NCBI GenBank assembly: GCA_027067555.1
Contig: JAMOVU010000105.1
Span: 1 to 34,605, forward strand
Direction: 5' to 3'
Origin: Candidatus Aminicenantota bacterium
Lineage (GTDB): Bacteria > Acidobacteriota > Aminicenantia > JAMOAD01
DNA length: 34,605 nt
Part shown: positions 33,129 through 34,605 of the stretch, piece after piece
Position numbering within the stretch: position 1 is the stretch's first letter
Layout of the letters: each line of letters begins with the position of its first letter
Notes under the pieces: model-generated
Seen by the model: the letters and a program-made list of their open reading frames with translations, nothing else
Database searches by the model: none
Told to the model about the DNA's origin: nothing
Program-made: the position numbers and the translations under genes

Positions 33129-33620
33129 TTAATTTGAAAGCTCTTCAAACCCTTTAAAAACTCTTTCCTTTATTTCTGTCTTTACTTCATCAACACCTTT
33201 TTTTAAAACCTTTGATATTTCCAATGACAGAAGAGTGAAAACTTTCTCAAAAAACTTTCTTTCATTCTTAGTCAGTCCCTTCTTTTTTTCAATAAAAAGG
33301 AGGTTTTTTACAATTAATCCCAGAGCCTTAGGGCTTCCCTCTAAAAATAATTCATTATGAAATTTATATCTTTTTTTCCAGTCCCTCTCTATTTTCATTG
33401 AACCCTTTTCAAAAAAGAGGAAAAGATCCTCTATTTCTTCTTTTTTCATCAAAGGTCTTATTTTAAGAGCATCAATATTTTCAAAAGGGACAAAAATTTT
33501 TGAATTTTCTTCAATAAAAGAGATAATATATGACTCTTCGTTTCTGCCCTCTATCGTCCCCAAACCCACTTGAGGATAAAAAACAGTTTCTCCTTCTTTC
33601 CAAAATCCATTATTATTCAT
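33129..33620 (-). CDS. carD: CarD/CdnL-family RNA-polymerase-binding regulator
   Basis: A 163-residue protein with the CarD_TRCF Tudor-like RNA-polymerase interaction domain (about 7-65: FWKEGETVFYPQVGLGTIEG and IFVPFENIDALKIRPLM) and a helical C-terminal part (KRYKFHNELFLEGSPKALGLI, LTKNERKFFEKVFTLLSLEI) that contacts promoter DNA in the family. CarD stabilises open complexes, chiefly at rRNA and housekeeping promoters. It heads the minus-strand run carD-corC-smpB-yraN-HEAT-mutL. ATG 33620 has no adjacent SD: a GGGAGG lies 17 bases upstream, inside the promoter spacer, and an in-frame TAA excludes upstream starts. Confidence 0.92.
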   Translation of the reverse strand: MNNNGFWKEGETVFYPQVGLGTIEGRNEESYIISFIEENSKIFVPFENIDALKIRPLMKKEEIEDLFLFFEKGSMKIERDWKKRYKFHNELFLEGSPKALGLIVKNLLFIEKKKGLTKNERKFFEKVFTLLSLEISKVLKKGVDEVKTEIKERVFKGFEELSN

Positions 33621-33625
33621 CGCAT

Positions 33626-33654
33626 ATTATACTATATCCTCCCTATAAAATCAA
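33626..33654 (-). promoter_or_regulatory. Promoter for a leaderless carD mRNA
   Basis: Minus strand TTGATT (33654-33649), 17-bp spacer, exact TATAAT (33631-33626), five bases, then ATG 33620. The predicted start is within a base or two of the ATG. The clearest example of the leaderless arrangement in this window. Confidence 0.68.
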
Positions 33655-33703
33655 TTTCCAAGGATCTACGAGTATTAACCCAATCATTCATAGCCCATTC
33701 TGT

Positions 33704-33732
33704 TTGACGCTTCTGTTTTTTTTTGATAAAAA
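33704..33732 (+). promoter_or_regulatory. Weak candidate promoter for the aldehyde ferredoxin oxidoreductase gene
   Basis: TTGACG 33704-33709, 17-bp spacer, TAAAAA 33727-33732, five bases to ATG 33738. The -35 is good and the -10 poor. It reproduces the spacing of the other leaderless candidates. Confidence 0.35.
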
Positions 33733-33737
33733 AGGAG

Positions 33738-34605
33738 ATGATAAATGGCTATAATGGAAAAGCTTTGGAAGTTGATTTAAGTTCAGGAAAGATAAGAGAA
33801 TTTACAATAGATGATGAAATCATAAAAAAATACATAGGGGGAAGAGGTTTGGGAGTATTTTTATTAACAAAATACTTCTCTCCAAACGAAAATCCTCTAT
33901 CTGAAAACAGCCCTTTAATTATAACAGCAGGAGGACTTACAGGAACAAGAACACCTACAAGCGGAAGATTTTCAATCACCTTTAAATCTCCTCTAACCGG
34001 TACTATCACAAGCTCCAATTCAGGAGGTTTTTGGGGAGTCAATTTCAGAAAAACAGGGTATGATGCTCTGATAATAAAAGGAATTTCAGAGACTCCAGTT
34101 TATTTATACATTTCAGAAGAAAAAGCCGAAATAGTAAAAGCATCAGATCTCTGGGGAAGAACATTACCTGAACTAACAGACACTTTAAGAAATAGATATA
34201 CCAAATCTGTAAAGGTTTTAGGAATAGGCCCTGCAGGAGAAAATCAAGTTTTAATTTCAGCTATAATGAATGATTACAGCAGAGCAGTTGCAAGGGGAGG
34301 CCCAGGAGCTCTGATGGGCTCAAAAAAATTAAAAGCAATTGTGGTGGACGGACGAAAAAAATTCTCCCCTATCAAACAAGAATTATATGAGGCAGGGATT
34401 CAGCAAGCAAACAAACTCTTAAAATCAATGCCTGTTACATCAAAAGCCCTGCCCCAATTGGGAACAATCGGACTTTTGAAATTAATAAATGATCATGATA
34501 TGCTCCCCCATAAAAATTTTCAGGATGTGTATCATAAACCGGAAAATATAGAAAAAATCAGCGGTGAGCTTTTAAGAAAAAAAATTTTACTTTCCAAAAG
34601 GGGAT
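33738..34605 (+). CDS. aor: Tungsten-type aldehyde:ferredoxin oxidoreductase, 5' part
   Basis: The first 289 residues of a gene cut by the window edge. The start MINGYNGKALEVDLSSGKI matches the family N-terminus. Then come GGRGLGVFLL (about 35-44), TAGGLTGTRTPTSGRFSI, KSPLTGTITSSNSGGFWG, GIGPAGENQV, and ARGGPGALMGSKKLKAIV, which matches the tungstopterin-binding AFOR N-domain. The enzyme oxidises aldehydes to carboxylic acids (or reduces acids) with ferredoxin in anaerobes. The Fe4S4 cysteines lie beyond the edge. GGAG (33734-33737) touches ATG 33738 with no spacer; the ATG at 33745, at ideal spacing, is out of frame and stops after 11 codons. An in-frame TTG at 33723 is an alternative. Confidence 0.93.
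   Translation, partial: MINGYNGKALEVDLSSGKIREFTIDDEIIKKYIGGRGLGVFLLTKYFSPNENPLSENSPLIITAGGLTGTRTPTSGRFSITFKSPLTGTITSSNSGGFWGVNFRKTGYDALIIKGISETPVYLYISEEKAEIVKASDLWGRTLPELTDTLRNRYTKSVKVLGIGPAGENQVLISAIMNDYSRAVARGGPGALMGSKKLKAIVVDGRKKFSPIKQELYEAGIQQANKLLKSMPVTSKALPQLGTIGLLKLINDHDMLPHKNFQDVYHKPENIEKISGELLRKKILLSKRG

Noticed and set aside
33745-33780. Frameshift in the aldehyde ferredoxin oxidoreductase gene
   Set aside because: The reading frame from 33738 is continuous and matches the family N-terminus immediately, so the out-of-frame ATG does not indicate a broken gene.

Overview
The window is AT-rich, gene-dense bacterial chromosome that codes arginine mostly with AGA/AGG. Two TonB-receptor-like barrels, another predicted outer-membrane barrel and several signal-peptide proteins show a diderm (Gram-negative-type) cell. 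FeoAB ferrous-iron uptake and an aldehyde:ferredoxin oxidoreductase suggest an anaerobe. NtrC-type regulation, HDOD, HEAT and CarD proteins resemble deltaproteobacterial, acidobacterial or candidate-phylum genomes, but the lineage cannot be fixed from the sequence alone. No insertion sequence, phage gene, rRNA or CRISPR array was seen.

Layout. (1) 1-2172: a TonB-receptor-like barrel with an unusually small plug region. (2) 2205-2317: consensus promoter and initiator tRNA-fMet. (3) 2386-5522: overlapping class-III aminotransferase, LuxE-type acyl-protein synthetase and short LuxC-type acyl reductase, a possible carboxylate-to-aldehyde-to-amine route. (4) 5526-9009 (minus): Na+/solute symporter, phosphofructokinase, HDOD protein. 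(5) 9105-11762 (plus): feoA, feoB and a specialised NusG paralogue. (6) 11777-14826 (minus): small secreted protein, histidine kinase with eroded ATP-binding motifs, NtrC-type regulator. (7) 14827-21240: a repeat-rich divergent control region with a sigma-54-like element, then a barrel protein and two secreted PKD-array proteins. (8) 21237-23841 (minus): TonB receptor with a small membrane protein upstream; the receptor's ribosome-binding site can pair with the end of the small gene. (9) 23930-33620 (minus): housekeeping and repair run carD, corC-like, smpB, yraN, HEAT protein, mutL, small secreted protein, uvrB, SRAP. (10) 33738-end: 5' part of a tungsten-type aldehyde ferredoxin oxidoreductase.

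How they work together. Regions 6 and 7 look like one regulatory unit: an NtrC-family activator, a kinase that may not bind ATP, and divergent exported proteins preceded by enhancer-like repeats and a -24/-12-like element. Region 3 looks like a self-contained small-molecule cassette. A pattern across the window is that several genes without a Shine-Dalgarno sequence have a -10-like hexamer 5-6 bases before the start codon, often with a -35 at 17-bp spacing. This suggests leaderless mRNAs alongside ordinary Shine-Dalgarno genes.

There is no gene-free stretch longer than 300 bases; the longest gap (14827-15045, about 219 bases) is the control region described above.
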